In this document: positions 42,862 to 50,821 of the stretch, piece by piece | How the letters are laid out: each line of letters begins with the position of its first letter | Position numbering within the stretch: position 1 is the stretch's first letter | Assembly: GCA_051891935.1 (NCBI GenBank) | Contig: JBJFFR010000044.1 | Location: forward strand, 1 to 64,000 | Direction of reading: 5' to 3' | Length of the DNA: 64,000 nt | Source of the DNA: UMGS363 sp051891935 | Lineage (GTDB): Bacteria; Bacillota; Clostridia; Oscillospirales; Ruminococcaceae | Position numbers and translations under genes: made by a program | The notes under the pieces: generated by a model | What the model saw: the letters and a program-made list of their open reading frames with translations, nothing else | Told to the model about the DNA's origin: nothing | Databases searched by the model: none

Positions 42862-43665
42862 ATGAAAAAGCTTCTTTTATCTATATTGGCTTGTGCAATT
42901 TTATTTTGTGGTTGCGTAAGCGATAAAGAATACGAAGAGTTGAAAAATCAGGTTGAACAATATCAATATGAACTTTCACAAAAAGATGAACAGATTGCTC
43001 AATTGGAAAATAAATATGAAACATATAAAAATAGTGCAGGAATTCAATTGTCACGTATCAGAGAAGCATTCTTTTTGGAAAAATATGAAAATGTTGTTTA
43101 CTTGACTGAACAGCTCTATGAAAATCATCCAGATAGCCAAGAATATTCAGCAGCTTTGGATTTATACCAAACAGCAAAAATCAGAGTTGCGAACCAGAAA
43201 AAGAAAGAACAGCAGGATCGAGAAAAAGAGCGCAAAGACAAGATGCGCAATACATTAAGAATTTATCAATCCATAGTTTCAGAGGTGGATAGTGCAGGCG
43301 GTGCAGATATACAAATATCGTGGGAAAACACTTCTGATAAAACAATAAACTATATAACATTTACCGTTGAAGTATATAATGGCGTTGGTGATTTAATATC
43401 TTGCGAAATAACGGATAAATCATCGTTTGGGTTAAAGATAACTGGTCCGGTATATTCTGGTGGAGGATCACTAAAATCTAAAGTATTTGAATATAAACTG
43501 GGTAAAGAACCTGTAGAGGTTGATAAGTTTTACGGATCTATATGGGAAAATGTTTTATATAATAAAACCGCAAAAAAAATTGTTATAAAAAATATTCTTA
43601 TTGAATATTCAGATGACAGCACCGTTAGAATTTCGGATGATGATTTAAAATATTTATACTATTAA
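42862..43665 (+). CDS. Coiled-coil lipoprotein (moron)
   Basis: 267 aa on the strand opposite to the surrounding tail genes. A signal peptide with a lipobox-like end (KKLLLSILACAILFCGC) suggests a surface lipoprotein. Then a coiled coil (about 25-60; YELSQKDEQIAQLENKYETY), a TPR-like helical part (LEKYENVVYLTEQLYENHPDSQEY), a basic helix and a C-terminal Ig-like beta domain (IQISWENTSDKTINYITFTVEV). Resembles host envelope lipoproteins more than virion parts. Candidates: superinfection exclusion or lysogenic conversion. AAAAGGGG ribosome site. Confidence 0.8.
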   Translation: MKKLLLSILACAILFCGCVSDKEYEELKNQVEQYQYELSQKDEQIAQLENKYETYKNSAGIQLSRIREAFFLEKYENVVYLTEQLYENHPDSQEYSAALDLYQTAKIRVANQKKKEQQDREKERKDKMRNTLRIYQSIVSEVDSAGGADIQISWENTSDKTINYITFTVEVYNGVGDLISCEITDKSSFGLKITGPVYSGGGSLKSKVFEYKLGKEPVEVDKFYGSIWENVLYNKTAKKIVIKNILIEYSDDSTVRISDDDLKYLYY

Positions 43666-43673
43666 GGATTCCA

Positions 43674-43984
43674 TCACCTCAACAACTCATTCAAAGTCCC
43701 ATAAAAAACAGCATCCGATTCACCGCAATCATCCGGCACGGAGTATTCATTTTCCGTGCCGTTTTTATTTTCTTCATCATAGTCACGGTCGGGATCTCCG
43801 CCTGCCTCGATAATGCGTATTCGGTTTATCTCGCTGCTGATAGCTTCAAGAAACGGCAAAGAATGGGAAAGTATCTCGGCGTAGCTCATGCTTCGCTCTT
43901 TTAAAAGTCCTGCGAAGAAAGCCACCCAGCTTCCGCCCTTGTTATCGTCACAGCCGCCGCCGTCATTTTTCGGCTGTGACTTGT
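43674..43984 (-). CDS. Frameshifted C-terminal part of the tail assembly chaperone (gpT-like)
   Basis: This -1 frame, relative to the gene at 43985, is open from before its stop and through to 43674 (GVDKSQPKN..., then VAFFAGLLKERSMSYAEILSHSLPFLEAI). A GGGGTAG stretch (43991-43985) and a TATAAAG (44015-44009) are possible slip points, and a perfect 10-bp hairpin (GTCACAGCCG / CGGCTGTGAC, 43980-43947) begins 7 nt past the GGGG codon, just where a stimulatory structure would be expected. Phage chaperones G and GT are typically made this way. A GTG at 43925 with a poor site is an alternative separate start. Confidence 0.7.
43947..43980 (-). promoter_or_regulatory. Stem-loop, candidate frameshift stimulator
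   Basis: A perfect 10-bp stem, 14-nt loop, 4 nt after the TAG of the upstream chaperone frame and within the overlap with its -1 continuation. No T-run, so not a terminator. Confidence 0.65.
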
Positions 43985-44356
43985 CTACCCCGAGATTCCT
44001 GCGAACCTCTTTATAAGCAGAACAATATCATCAATAGTGAAACCGTCATTTTCAAAGCTCTCAAGCGCAACAGGTTCACCGTTTTCATCTGTCACATATT
44101 TTCCGATTATCTCGGATAAAGCCGACCTACGCTTTTCATCCCTCATAACAGCCATGCAGGAAAGACGTGGGTTTCCGCCCGATGCTATGACAGGAACACC
44201 GACAGAATCAAGTTTTTTCGTGAATTCGCTGTTGGGCGACATTGTATCTTTGACAGTTGCCGGTCTAACATAATATATCTTACCGTTTGAAGCTGTGAAC
44301 GTGTATATCTCAAATAACAGCTCTTTTTCATCAAACGAGTTATTTTCTTTATTCAT
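43985..44356 (-). CDS. Tail assembly chaperone (gpG-like)
   Basis: 123 aa. FEIYTFTASNGKIYYVRPATVKD and the C-terminal helix IDDIVLLIKRFAG are typical of small siphophage tail chaperones located between tail tube and tape measure. It binds the tape measure during tail assembly. Its stop is overlapped by the -1 frame continuing to 43674. RBS AGAGGG-type upstream of the ATG. Confidence 0.8.
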   Translation of the reverse strand: MNKENNSFDEKELLFEIYTFTASNGKIYYVRPATVKDTMSPNSEFTKKLDSVGVPVIASGGNPRLSCMAVMRDEKRRSALSEIIGKYVTDENGEPVALESFENDGFTIDDIVLLIKRFAGISG

Positions 44357-44367
44357 TTTTTCCCTCT

Positions 44368-44410
44368 TTTTAAAAAGATTCCCCTCACAGGCGTAATTCC
44401 TGCGAGGGGA
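44368..44410 (-). terminator. Terminator/attenuator after the tail-tube gene
   Basis: TCCCCTC-ACAGG (44380-44391) pairs with CCTGC-GAGGGGA (44399-44410). On the minus strand it is followed by ATCTTTTTAAAAA. Partial termination here would give more tail-tube mRNA than chaperone and tape-measure mRNA. Confidence 0.75.
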
Positions 44411-44431
44411 TATGTCTTGTTGTGTGTCTGT

Positions 44432-45550
44432 TTAAGACTTTGTTACCGTTACGGTGTAGGTCTTGACAGCCGAACCGTTTGTTACCTTGATAGTAACGGT
44501 GTTATCGCCTTCACTCCAAGTTGCGGAAGAACCGCTTGAAATAACAGTTTCGCCATTCTTGATCTCAACAACAGCAGAACTGTCGGTTGCGGTTGCAGTA
44601 ATAGTGTTGGTGGAATTGCTTGTTTCAGCTGTGTATTCGGTCACATTAGCTGAAAAAGCAGGGGAGAGAGAAAGACTTCCGAGCGAAAGAGTCGAAAGTG
44701 TTGCATCGGGTGCAGCATCATCAGCTGAACGCTCGGACTTGACAGCAGACTTCCAGTCAATAGCATTCTCACCAACACCCGGCTTGCCGATACCGAATGT
44801 GTATGTAACCGAGCCGTAGTTCTTCTGTCTTGGCGGCTGCGGAATATCACCCGAAAGAGTTACTCTCGAGATAACGAAGTTATCTGCAACGTTGTCAACT
44901 TCATCCTTATCGCAGTTTTCACCGATAAGCTCAAGCTTGAACTTGCTCATCTTTGGAACAGCAGGAATGCTCGCAGTTGTAACGAGTGCCGATTTCTTGT
45001 AGCAGGTAACGTAAATACCGACGTCCTTGTCATCCTTGCTGAATGTAAGCGTTGCCGTTGTATAATCAACGGTGAATTCACCCTGCTTGGGTTCAGCGTT
45101 CTTTACCATTGTAAAGTCGGTGCCGTCTGCCATTCTCGCAAGAACAACACTTTCGGGTTTGAGTGCCGAAGCGTTGAGCTTGACAACACCGTCCTCGGGG
45201 ATCTTGTACTGTTCGGCGGTGTCACGGTAGTAGTCGTTCTCAACGGTTGCACTCTTTGCACCTGCAGCGAACTCCCAGAGCTTCGGGTCAAATGTGTTGA
45301 ATACAACATCTGCAGAAGCGTCAACGCCCGTAGCGTGTTCAGCCGCAGCGAAGAACGAGTTGCCGTCTTCCATTTTTTCGGTCGAAACGGAATACTTCGT
45401 TGTTACCGACTGAATGATAGCAGCATCCGAAGTGTAGATGTCCTCGGGATTTTTGGACTCCGTGCCGTCCGCAAGGATCTTTGTCAGAACGATAAATCCT
45501 GCCTTCGGGAAGATTCTCGTTTTGGTCTTAAAAGCCTTTTTCTTATCCAT
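44432..45550 (-). CDS. Major tail (tube) protein with C-terminal Ig-like domain
   Basis: 372 aa. N-terminal about 290 residues: tail-tube fold in the Gram-positive siphophage style (KTRIFPKAGFIVLTKILADGTE, VTLSGDIPQPPRQKNYGSVTYTFGIGKPG). The last about 80 residues form a cadherin-like beta-sandwich (LSLSPAFSANVTEYTAETSN ... KTYTVTVTKS), a surface decoration that may bind cell-wall sugars or mucus. AAAGGAAATG site. Followed by an attenuator. Confidence 0.88.
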   Translation of the reverse strand: MDKKKAFKTKTRIFPKAGFIVLTKILADGTESKNPEDIYTSDAAIIQSVTTKYSVSTEKMEDGNSFFAAAEHATGVDASADVVFNTFDPKLWEFAAGAKSATVENDYYRDTAEQYKIPEDGVVKLNASALKPESVVLARMADGTDFTMVKNAEPKQGEFTVDYTTATLTFSKDDKDVGIYVTCYKKSALVTTASIPAVPKMSKFKLELIGENCDKDEVDNVADNFVISRVTLSGDIPQPPRQKNYGSVTYTFGIGKPGVGENAIDWKSAVKSERSADDAAPDATLSTLSLGSLSLSPAFSANVTEYTAETSNSTNTITATATDSSAVVEIKNGETVISSGSSATWSEGDNTVTIKVTNGSAVKTYTVTVTKS

Positions 45551-45599
45551 TGAATCATTTCCTTTCTAAAAAAGTTATAAAAATAACAGCCAAAACAGC

Positions 45600-46025
45600 T
45601 TAAACCGTCTTGACTGTATTAAACACAGTTGCATTGTACCGAAAGCGAATCCCGATACATTCAAATCCGAATTGACAGGGGAGATTGACAGGCGAAGGAG
45701 CAATAAGTTCAAAAGCCGTATGTCCGTTTATCTCACGCCCCGACAGCAGGGCAATGACCTGTTCTGCTGCAAGACAAGCCTTGCTTGACTGCGCAACAGG
45801 AACAGAAATATCTATCTCAATAACGGGTGAAATATATATAGCCGTCCTGCCTTCATCCGATTGAGCGTTGAAAACGAATATCTGCCGTGTGTCCTTTTCA
45901 AGCTTTTCGTTGGTATAAGCCGTGTTGTATATCTTGTCACGAGAAAAACCAAGACTCTGTATATAAGGATCTCCGGCAATAATGTCAATCACCGCAAGCC
46001 TGTCCGAAAACGGCGTTATCGGCAT
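45600..46025 (-). CDS. Tail terminator/tail completion protein
   Basis: 141 aa. Position directly before the tail tube and the pattern DRLAVIDIIAGDPYIQSLGFS, VIEIDISVPVAQSSKA, AEQVIALLSGREI suit the tail terminator (gpU-like) that caps the tube. GAAAGGGTGAT site. Confidence 0.68.
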   Translation of the reverse strand: MPITPFSDRLAVIDIIAGDPYIQSLGFSRDKIYNTAYTNEKLEKDTRQIFVFNAQSDEGRTAIYISPVIEIDISVPVAQSSKACLAAEQVIALLSGREINGHTAFELIAPSPVNLPCQFGFECIGIRFRYNATVFNTVKTV

Positions 46026-46046
46026 AATATCACCCTTTCAAGATAG

Positions 46047-46598
46047 TTATTTGTAATCAAAATACTGATACATTCCCTTGACGTACTCCGAAAGATATAA
46101 GGAAAGCACCTCATTGACCTTGCTGCCCTTTGTGAACCAAGTTTCCGCCCTCTGAAAAGCGTATGACGGTGAAATAGGTTTGTAATAATCCTCGATATTT
46201 ACACCTTCACGTCTGCCTGTTGAATAGCGTTTCTGCCCGTAAATGTTTATGTAAAAACCCTTGTGACGTCCTACAATGGCAGCAGTGCCACGCCTTGAAA
46301 CATTCCATAAAGAAGAATGCCGATAGCTCATATAAAACGGATTTGTTTTGTCCATCTCCGAGCCTGTGCCGTATGAATCCATTATCGCATCAGCGCAGCC
46401 TATGACCTTCCTGCGGAATATCCTTTCCTCATTCTCGGTCATCTTTTGCAAGTCCTTTTTACCTTCCGAAGTTTCCATTTTTCCATTTATCTCTTCGTAT
46501 AGGTCTTCAAGAAGCTTGTCAGCCGCCCTCCGTACCGCCGTCATGTAACCTGCAGCAGCTTTCGAATAGTCAAACGTCAGTCTTGGTTTTACCGCCAT
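46047..46598 (-). CDS. HK97 gp10-like tail/neck component
   Basis: 183 aa, basic (RLTFDYSKAAAGYMTAVRRAADKLLEDLYE ... split by RREGVNIEDYYKPIS). Size and place suit the head-tail joining protein of the gp10 class. ATG at 46598 is 6 nt after GGAGG and overlaps the upstream gene by 29 nt. Confidence 0.62.
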   Translation of the reverse strand: MAVKPRLTFDYSKAAAGYMTAVRRAADKLLEDLYEEINGKMETSEGKKDLQKMTENEERIFRRKVIGCADAIMDSYGTGSEMDKTNPFYMSYRHSSLWNVSRRGTAAIVGRHKGFYINIYGQKRYSTGRREGVNIEDYYKPISPSYAFQRAETWFTKGSKVNEVLSLYLSEYVKGMYQYFDYK

Positions 46599-46986
46599 TG
46601 CCGTTCCTCCAAGAGATCTCAAGAATATCAGCCTTTGAATAGTATTCCTGCGACTTTTTCAACCAGTCCGTCGATGCGTAAGAGGAATATACCGCACTTT
46701 TCGACCTCGAAGCCAAAGCATGACATATCGAACCGAGAAGATTTAAAAAGGCGTAAGTCCTGAAATTCTCACGCTGCGCTTCATCATTGCTGTAGATCAT
46801 AAACTCCATATCTTCCGACTTTCGCCGTGCAATGTCGGAGTGCAAACGTGCAAGAATTATCCCGTCCGTAAGAAAGAACGGGTCAGCCTTCAAAGCCGCA
46901 CGAACATTTTTTAGCATAGCTTCTTCGCCGCCGAATACCTCTCTGCGATAGTCTTCAAAGCTGTAATTTCTCAAATGACTTTTCAT
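46570..46986 (-). CDS. Head-tail region hypothetical protein
   Basis: 138 aa, helical (LRNYSFEDYRREVFGGEEAM, TYAFLNLLGSICHALA). No family recognised; by position a head-tail connector or neck accessory. AAAAGGAG site. Confidence 0.6.
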   Translation of the reverse strand: MKSHLRNYSFEDYRREVFGGEEAMLKNVRAALKADPFFLTDGIILARLHSDIARRKSEDMEFMIYSNDEAQRENFRTYAFLNLLGSICHALASRSKSAVYSSYASTDWLKKSQEYYSKADILEISWRNGNGGKTKTDV

Positions 46987-47016
46987 ATAAACAGACTCCT
47001 TTTAATAATTCATTCT

Positions 47017-47637
47017 TTAAGAACGTGTATCAAGCGAAAGCTGCACCGTGTCAATGCCTTCACCGCCGTATTCGGCAAGAGCATTTCCGATGTTTTCAAC
47101 GTAATATGCCCTGTCAGCGTATTCGCCGCCGATGTTTGTTTTCATAATAATACGGTCCTTTTCGGAAAGCATGAACCTGTGCGGAAGTACCAGAGTGTAT
47201 ATCGCCTGATCGATAAGACCGTCATTAGTCTGCTTGCCCGAGCGTGTCGTGAAATCGCGGTAAACGGGAATATCCTTGTAAACCTCTTCGAAAATATCCT
47301 TTACATCGCCGTATTCATCGTTCTGCCTGCCTTTGTATCGCATTATCGTAATAACAGCATTGCATCTCATCGCAAATAAGTAAACAAGATCCTGTGCAAG
47401 CGGTTCTGAATTTATGGTCGAAACCATGTAAACATTTTCTCTCTCGCATTTCCTGCGGAAGTAGTCACCAACACAGTATTTTCCCTTGAAAGCCTGACCT
47501 TCGATGTAATACGCCCTGTTTGCAAGACTGTATGTAGCATTTGTCGAGCCTTTCAAGCTTGCCTTTATCTCTTTACCAAGCTCTTCAAAAACAATGCTTT
47601 CGCCAAGCCTGTTCACTATGCCGTAATTTGCTGTCAT
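47017..47637 (-). CDS. Putative head closure/neck protein
   Basis: 206 aa, beta-rich middle (YYIEGQAFKGKYCVGDYFRRK, VYMVSTINSEPLAQDLVYLFA). It follows the connector gene with an ATGA overlap, as stopper/closure proteins do. Call based on order. Confidence 0.58.
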   Translation of the reverse strand: MTANYGIVNRLGESIVFEELGKEIKASLKGSTNATYSLANRAYYIEGQAFKGKYCVGDYFRRKCERENVYMVSTINSEPLAQDLVYLFAMRCNAVITIMRYKGRQNDEYGDVKDIFEEVYKDIPVYRDFTTRSGKQTNDGLIDQAIYTLVLPHRFMLSEKDRIIMKTNIGGEYADRAYYVENIGNALAEYGGEGIDTVQLSLDTRS

Positions 47638-48071
47638 ATATCAAAACCTGCCCCGTGAAAACGCTTTTCGGAATTGGTAAGCGAAACAAGCGGAAGTCCC
47701 ACGCTTTCAGTCCCGTTAAGCTCATCATATAAAGCGTTTAGCCTTAATTTGAGATTGTCAACAAGCGTATCAAAAGCGGAATTGTCAAAATATTCAACCT
47801 TTGCATGAGTTGTCTGTTCAACCTTTATCTGCTCCTTGCGTACATTTGGAGAAAGCAGAATGGCCGTCTGAACAGCAACGCAGCTTTCGAGCAGCTCTTT
47901 TCTCCTGCTGTCATCACCCGAAAGAATCTCGTCATAATCGGGAACAGCCTTTTTGATAAGCATTTCAGCCGTCCCTTTGAAATCGAACGATTCAATTATT
48001 TCAGCAGTGAATAACGAACTGTCAGCTGACAGCAGCATACAAACTCTGCTTGAAAATTCAGTTTCAGCCAT
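47634..48071 (-). CDS. Head-tail connector (adaptor-like) protein
   Basis: 145 aa, helical (EFSSRVCMLLSADSSLFTAEII, EQIKVEQTTHAKVEYFDNSAFD, then ALYDELNGTESVGLP). First gene after the capsid, where the gp6-type adaptor usually lies. Confidence 0.65.
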   Translation of the reverse strand: MAETEFSSRVCMLLSADSSLFTAEIIESFDFKGTAEMLIKKAVPDYDEILSGDDSRRKELLESCVAVQTAILLSPNVRKEQIKVEQTTHAKVEYFDNSAFDTLVDNLKLRLNALYDELNGTESVGLPLVSLTNSEKRFHGAGFDI

Positions 48072-48089
48072 TCATTATCATCTCTCTTC

Positions 48090-48129
48090 CAATAAATAAG
48101 ACGAACGACTGTTTATTTTCAGCCGTTCG
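48090..48129 (-). terminator. Attenuator after the capsid gene
   Basis: CGAACGACTG (48102-48111) with CAGCCGTTCG (48120-48129), 10 bp with one G-U pair. On the minus strand it is followed by TCTTATTTATT. Likely a partial terminator that favours capsid mRNA. Confidence 0.6.
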
Positions 48130-48143
48130 CCCGATTTTTATCA

Positions 48144-49178
48144 TTATGCAGATACGATCTCTCCGACCGATTCGATAAGAGAACCGTAACCCGAGATTTC
48201 GGAAAGTGTGGAAAGCTGCGTCTGATTCGAAATGTTCTTCTGAACCTCGGAAATGTTGCTGCCGTTTGCAACAAAACGCTGTATCGACATATCCTTGTTG
48301 TAAACGAGCGCTCTGTTCTTGCTTGACTTCTGCGATACGTTTGCCTTGACAAGGGAGATCTTCATGTTGTTGAGCTGTGGGATCTCGATCATAAGCTTTG
48401 AGTTAGCGCCGAAATCAAACGAGGTGTTATAGGTTATCTGTGCGATAGACTTGAACATTTCATCACCGGCAACGATGGTAGTAGGCGCATATCCGTACTT
48501 GAACGCATAATCGATGCAAGCTTCAAAAAGCTCAACGGCAGTAACAGTATTTGCAGTTGCGGTTGTTCCGAGCGTCTTGATGTTGCAGCCTTCAAGAGTT
48601 GAAACAACCTCATCAATATTCTGACCTACAATGTCACCTGCAACAGCTCTTAACATCTTGGAAGCAACATCGATCCTTGAATATTTAAGAGATTCGTAGC
48701 TCTGTGACATTGCGATAGCCTTCTTGTAAAGCTCAACGGTCTTTGAGCCGATAGTAACCTTGCGAACAGGGATTTCAGCACCCTCTGCCACTCTTGCTTT
48801 TTTGAGATTCTTCTTGTTCTCTTCGGAAAGAAGATCAAGAGTAGGTGCTTTAAGAACAGTGCTGTCAATGCCTGTTTCATCGGAAACGAGATAGTTCATA
48901 ATATCGCTGTTTCTCACAGTCTGATCAACAAGGTCTGTGACATAAGCAGGGAAGAGAAGGTCGTTGTCATCGGTGGTGAAAAGCTTCTCAATTCTGGAAC
49001 TGCCGTCAATACCTGCTTCAAGAAGAGCAATCTTTGTAGCCGAAACGTTCTTCAAAGCAGGATTGGAATCTCTCTTCTTGGAAAGCTCCTCTGCAAAAGT
49101 CTTTTCGAGAACGCTTGAAACGGAAAGACCTGTCCTGTGAACTTCCTTGATGATGTCATTGGAAATAATAATGCCCAT
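48144..49178 (-). CDS. Major capsid protein (HK97-fold)
   Basis: 344 aa. Starts IIISNDIIKEVHRTGLSVSSV; N-terminal acidic helix, then DLVDQTVRNSDIMNYLVSD, KTVELYKKAIAMSQSYESLKYSRIDV and a long alpha/beta P-domain ending RFVANGSNISEVQKN. The gene order (protease-scaffold, decoration, this gene) supports HK97 fold. AAGGAGG site. Confidence 0.85.
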   Translation of the reverse strand: MGIIISNDIIKEVHRTGLSVSSVLEKTFAEELSKKRDSNPALKNVSATKIALLEAGIDGSSRIEKLFTTDDNDLLFPAYVTDLVDQTVRNSDIMNYLVSDETGIDSTVLKAPTLDLLSEENKKNLKKARVAEGAEIPVRKVTIGSKTVELYKKAIAMSQSYESLKYSRIDVASKMLRAVAGDIVGQNIDEVVSTLEGCNIKTLGTTATANTVTAVELFEACIDYAFKYGYAPTTIVAGDEMFKSIAQITYNTSFDFGANSKLMIEIPQLNNMKISLVKANVSQKSSKNRALVYNKDMSIQRFVANGSNISEVQKNISNQTQLSTLSEISGYGSLIESVGEIVSA

Positions 49179-49199
49179 AGTTTTTTATCCTCCTTGTAA

Positions 49200-49631
49200 T
49201 TAAAGAATTCTGATAGTCGCTGTCTTTGCGGTTTTGTCAACCGCCGTTGCGACCGCATTGAGCGGAACAACAGTAGCAAGAGAATCAAGCTTGACAAGTC
49301 CGCCTGCACCGTCAACAGCAACTGCACCGCCGGCGGAAGGCTGCTTTGATGTCGTACCGGTGATAGGTACATTCTCGATCATCTGTGCAAACTTTACAGT
49401 CGCAACATAATCTCCGCTTGCATTGGAATCAAGCGCAGTGACTGTTGCAGATGCAAGCTTGAATGTTGCGCTTCCGACTGCATCCTGATAGCCGAGCGGA
49501 TAAACATTAATGTTTCCTGCCTTTTCGACCTGTGTAACAACGCCGAATACAGCATTTCCTTCACTGCCGTAGCCAACCTCATCGTTGCCTGTGATGGTTA
49601 CGGCTTTACCGATAATATCTCTGATTGCCAT
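49200..49631 (-). CDS. Capsid decoration-like protein
   Basis: 143 aa, all-beta, Ala/Val/Thr-rich (AVFGVVTQVEKAGNINVYPLGYQDAVG, ATVTALDSNASGDYVATVKF). Size and place between protease-scaffold and capsid suit a head decoration or stabilising protein. GGGAGG site. Confidence 0.65.
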   Translation of the reverse strand: MAIRDIIGKAVTITGNDEVGYGSEGNAVFGVVTQVEKAGNINVYPLGYQDAVGSATFKLASATVTALDSNASGDYVATVKFAQMIENVPITGTTSKQPSAGGAVAVDGAGGLVKLDSLATVVPLNAVATAVDKTAKTATIRIL

Positions 49632-49651
49632 AGTTTTTTACCTCCCGTTTT

Positions 49652-50821
49652 TTAGAAATTAAGGTTTGGTTTGATATACGACTTTTCAAAATCGTTATCA
49701 GCTCTTGAATCTTCGGACTTTCTTCCTGTCGGAATAAGCGACTTCGCTTCATTCTCCCATTCGTCAGCCTGTGCATTGACTTCATCAACAGAGAAGCTTG
49801 CGAAAATCTTGCGGTAACGCTCATCGGCGAAAGCTTCACCCTTCGCCTTGACACCGCTCTTGATCGCATTGTCGATAGCCTTTGACTTGATCTCGTCATA
49901 AAGCTTTGCCTTTTCCGCAGATTCATTCGCACTCTTGATAAGTTCGATGACTTCATCACTTGTCATGTCCTTGCCTGCGGCCGACTTGACCGCATCAGCC
50001 GTGAGGAAAGCTTCTTCATTCTTCGATGAAAGATTCTTCTTTACCGCTGTGAGGATAGCTTCCAAACTCGGAAGCTCGTTTTCTGTCTTGCCTTCCGACT
50101 TTGCAATGCCGTCAAGGTCAACACCAAGTTCGGCAAGCATCGGTTTAACCTTTGCGTACTCGTTCATGTTTTTATTCATTCCTTTCTCTTTTAAGGCATC
50201 ATTGCCTGTATACCATTTTGTGACTCCTGCACCCGGCTGTGCAGGAACGGCAACGAACGAAAGCTCATAAGCGTCCGTAACATCCGAAAGTGCAAGAACA
50301 CATTTCTTGCTGTCGTACATACGACCTCTGAAATGAATACAGTCGCCGCCGTAGTATTCCTGTCCGCAGATATTGCATTTCTGCGAAGCAACGGCACAGT
50401 TTACAGATACTTCCTTGTAAATACCTGCCTCAATGTTGTCAATGATAGGCTGTGTGCTTTCATTTTTCAGCATATAAGCCTTGCCTGTCAGCTGATAAAG
50501 ATCCTGACCGTCAAAGGTTTTTACAGAAGGCGTGTGAACTACTTCCGTGCTGAAAATACGCGCCGTCTGATTTGCGTTTTTTGCCGAATGGTCGCAAATT
50601 ACTGTTTTTCCGATGAACTTTTCCGCAAGCTGATTTAAAGCTTCAACGGTAAAATGTTCATTGTCACGGTCAAGCTCATTGTCGCACATGACAACAGGGA
50701 AAATGTAAACCTCGTCAGCCGTAAGTTCCCGGCGTGTGAATTTGTTCACCTTTGCCATTATTTCGGGGGAATAGAGGTCCTGTCCGCCGCCCTCCGACTT
50801 TGCCACGTTTCCGTATTTCAA
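49652..50821 (-). CDS. Prohead protease fused to scaffold
   Basis: 389 aa. The protease half (1-205) has ADEVYIFPVVMCDNELDRDNEHFT, FIGKTVICDH (His78), IYKEVSVNCAVA (Ser139), a zinc-like CNICG ... DCIHFRG ... KKCVLA, and ELSFVAVPAQPGAG, the HK97/U35-like prohead protease pattern. The scaffold half (220-389) is acidic and helical. An internal ATG (M219, at 50167) follows AGAAAGGA, so a free scaffold may be made as well. TTG start at 50821. Confidence 0.85.
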   Translation of the reverse strand: MKYGNVAKSEGGGQDLYSPEIMAKVNKFTRRELTADEVYIFPVVMCDNELDRDNEHFTVEALNQLAEKFIGKTVICDHSAKNANQTARIFSTEVVHTPSVKTFDGQDLYQLTGKAYMLKNESTQPIIDNIEAGIYKEVSVNCAVASQKCNICGQEYYGGDCIHFRGRMYDSKKCVLALSDVTDAYELSFVAVPAQPGAGVTKWYTGNDALKEKGMNKNMNEYAKVKPMLAELGVDLDGIAKSEGKTENELPSLEAILTAVKKNLSSKNEEAFLTADAVKSAAGKDMTSDEVIELIKSANESAEKAKLYDEIKSKAIDNAIKSGVKAKGEAFADERYRKIFASFSVDEVNAQADEWENEAKSLIPTGRKSEDSRADNDFEKSYIKPNLNF

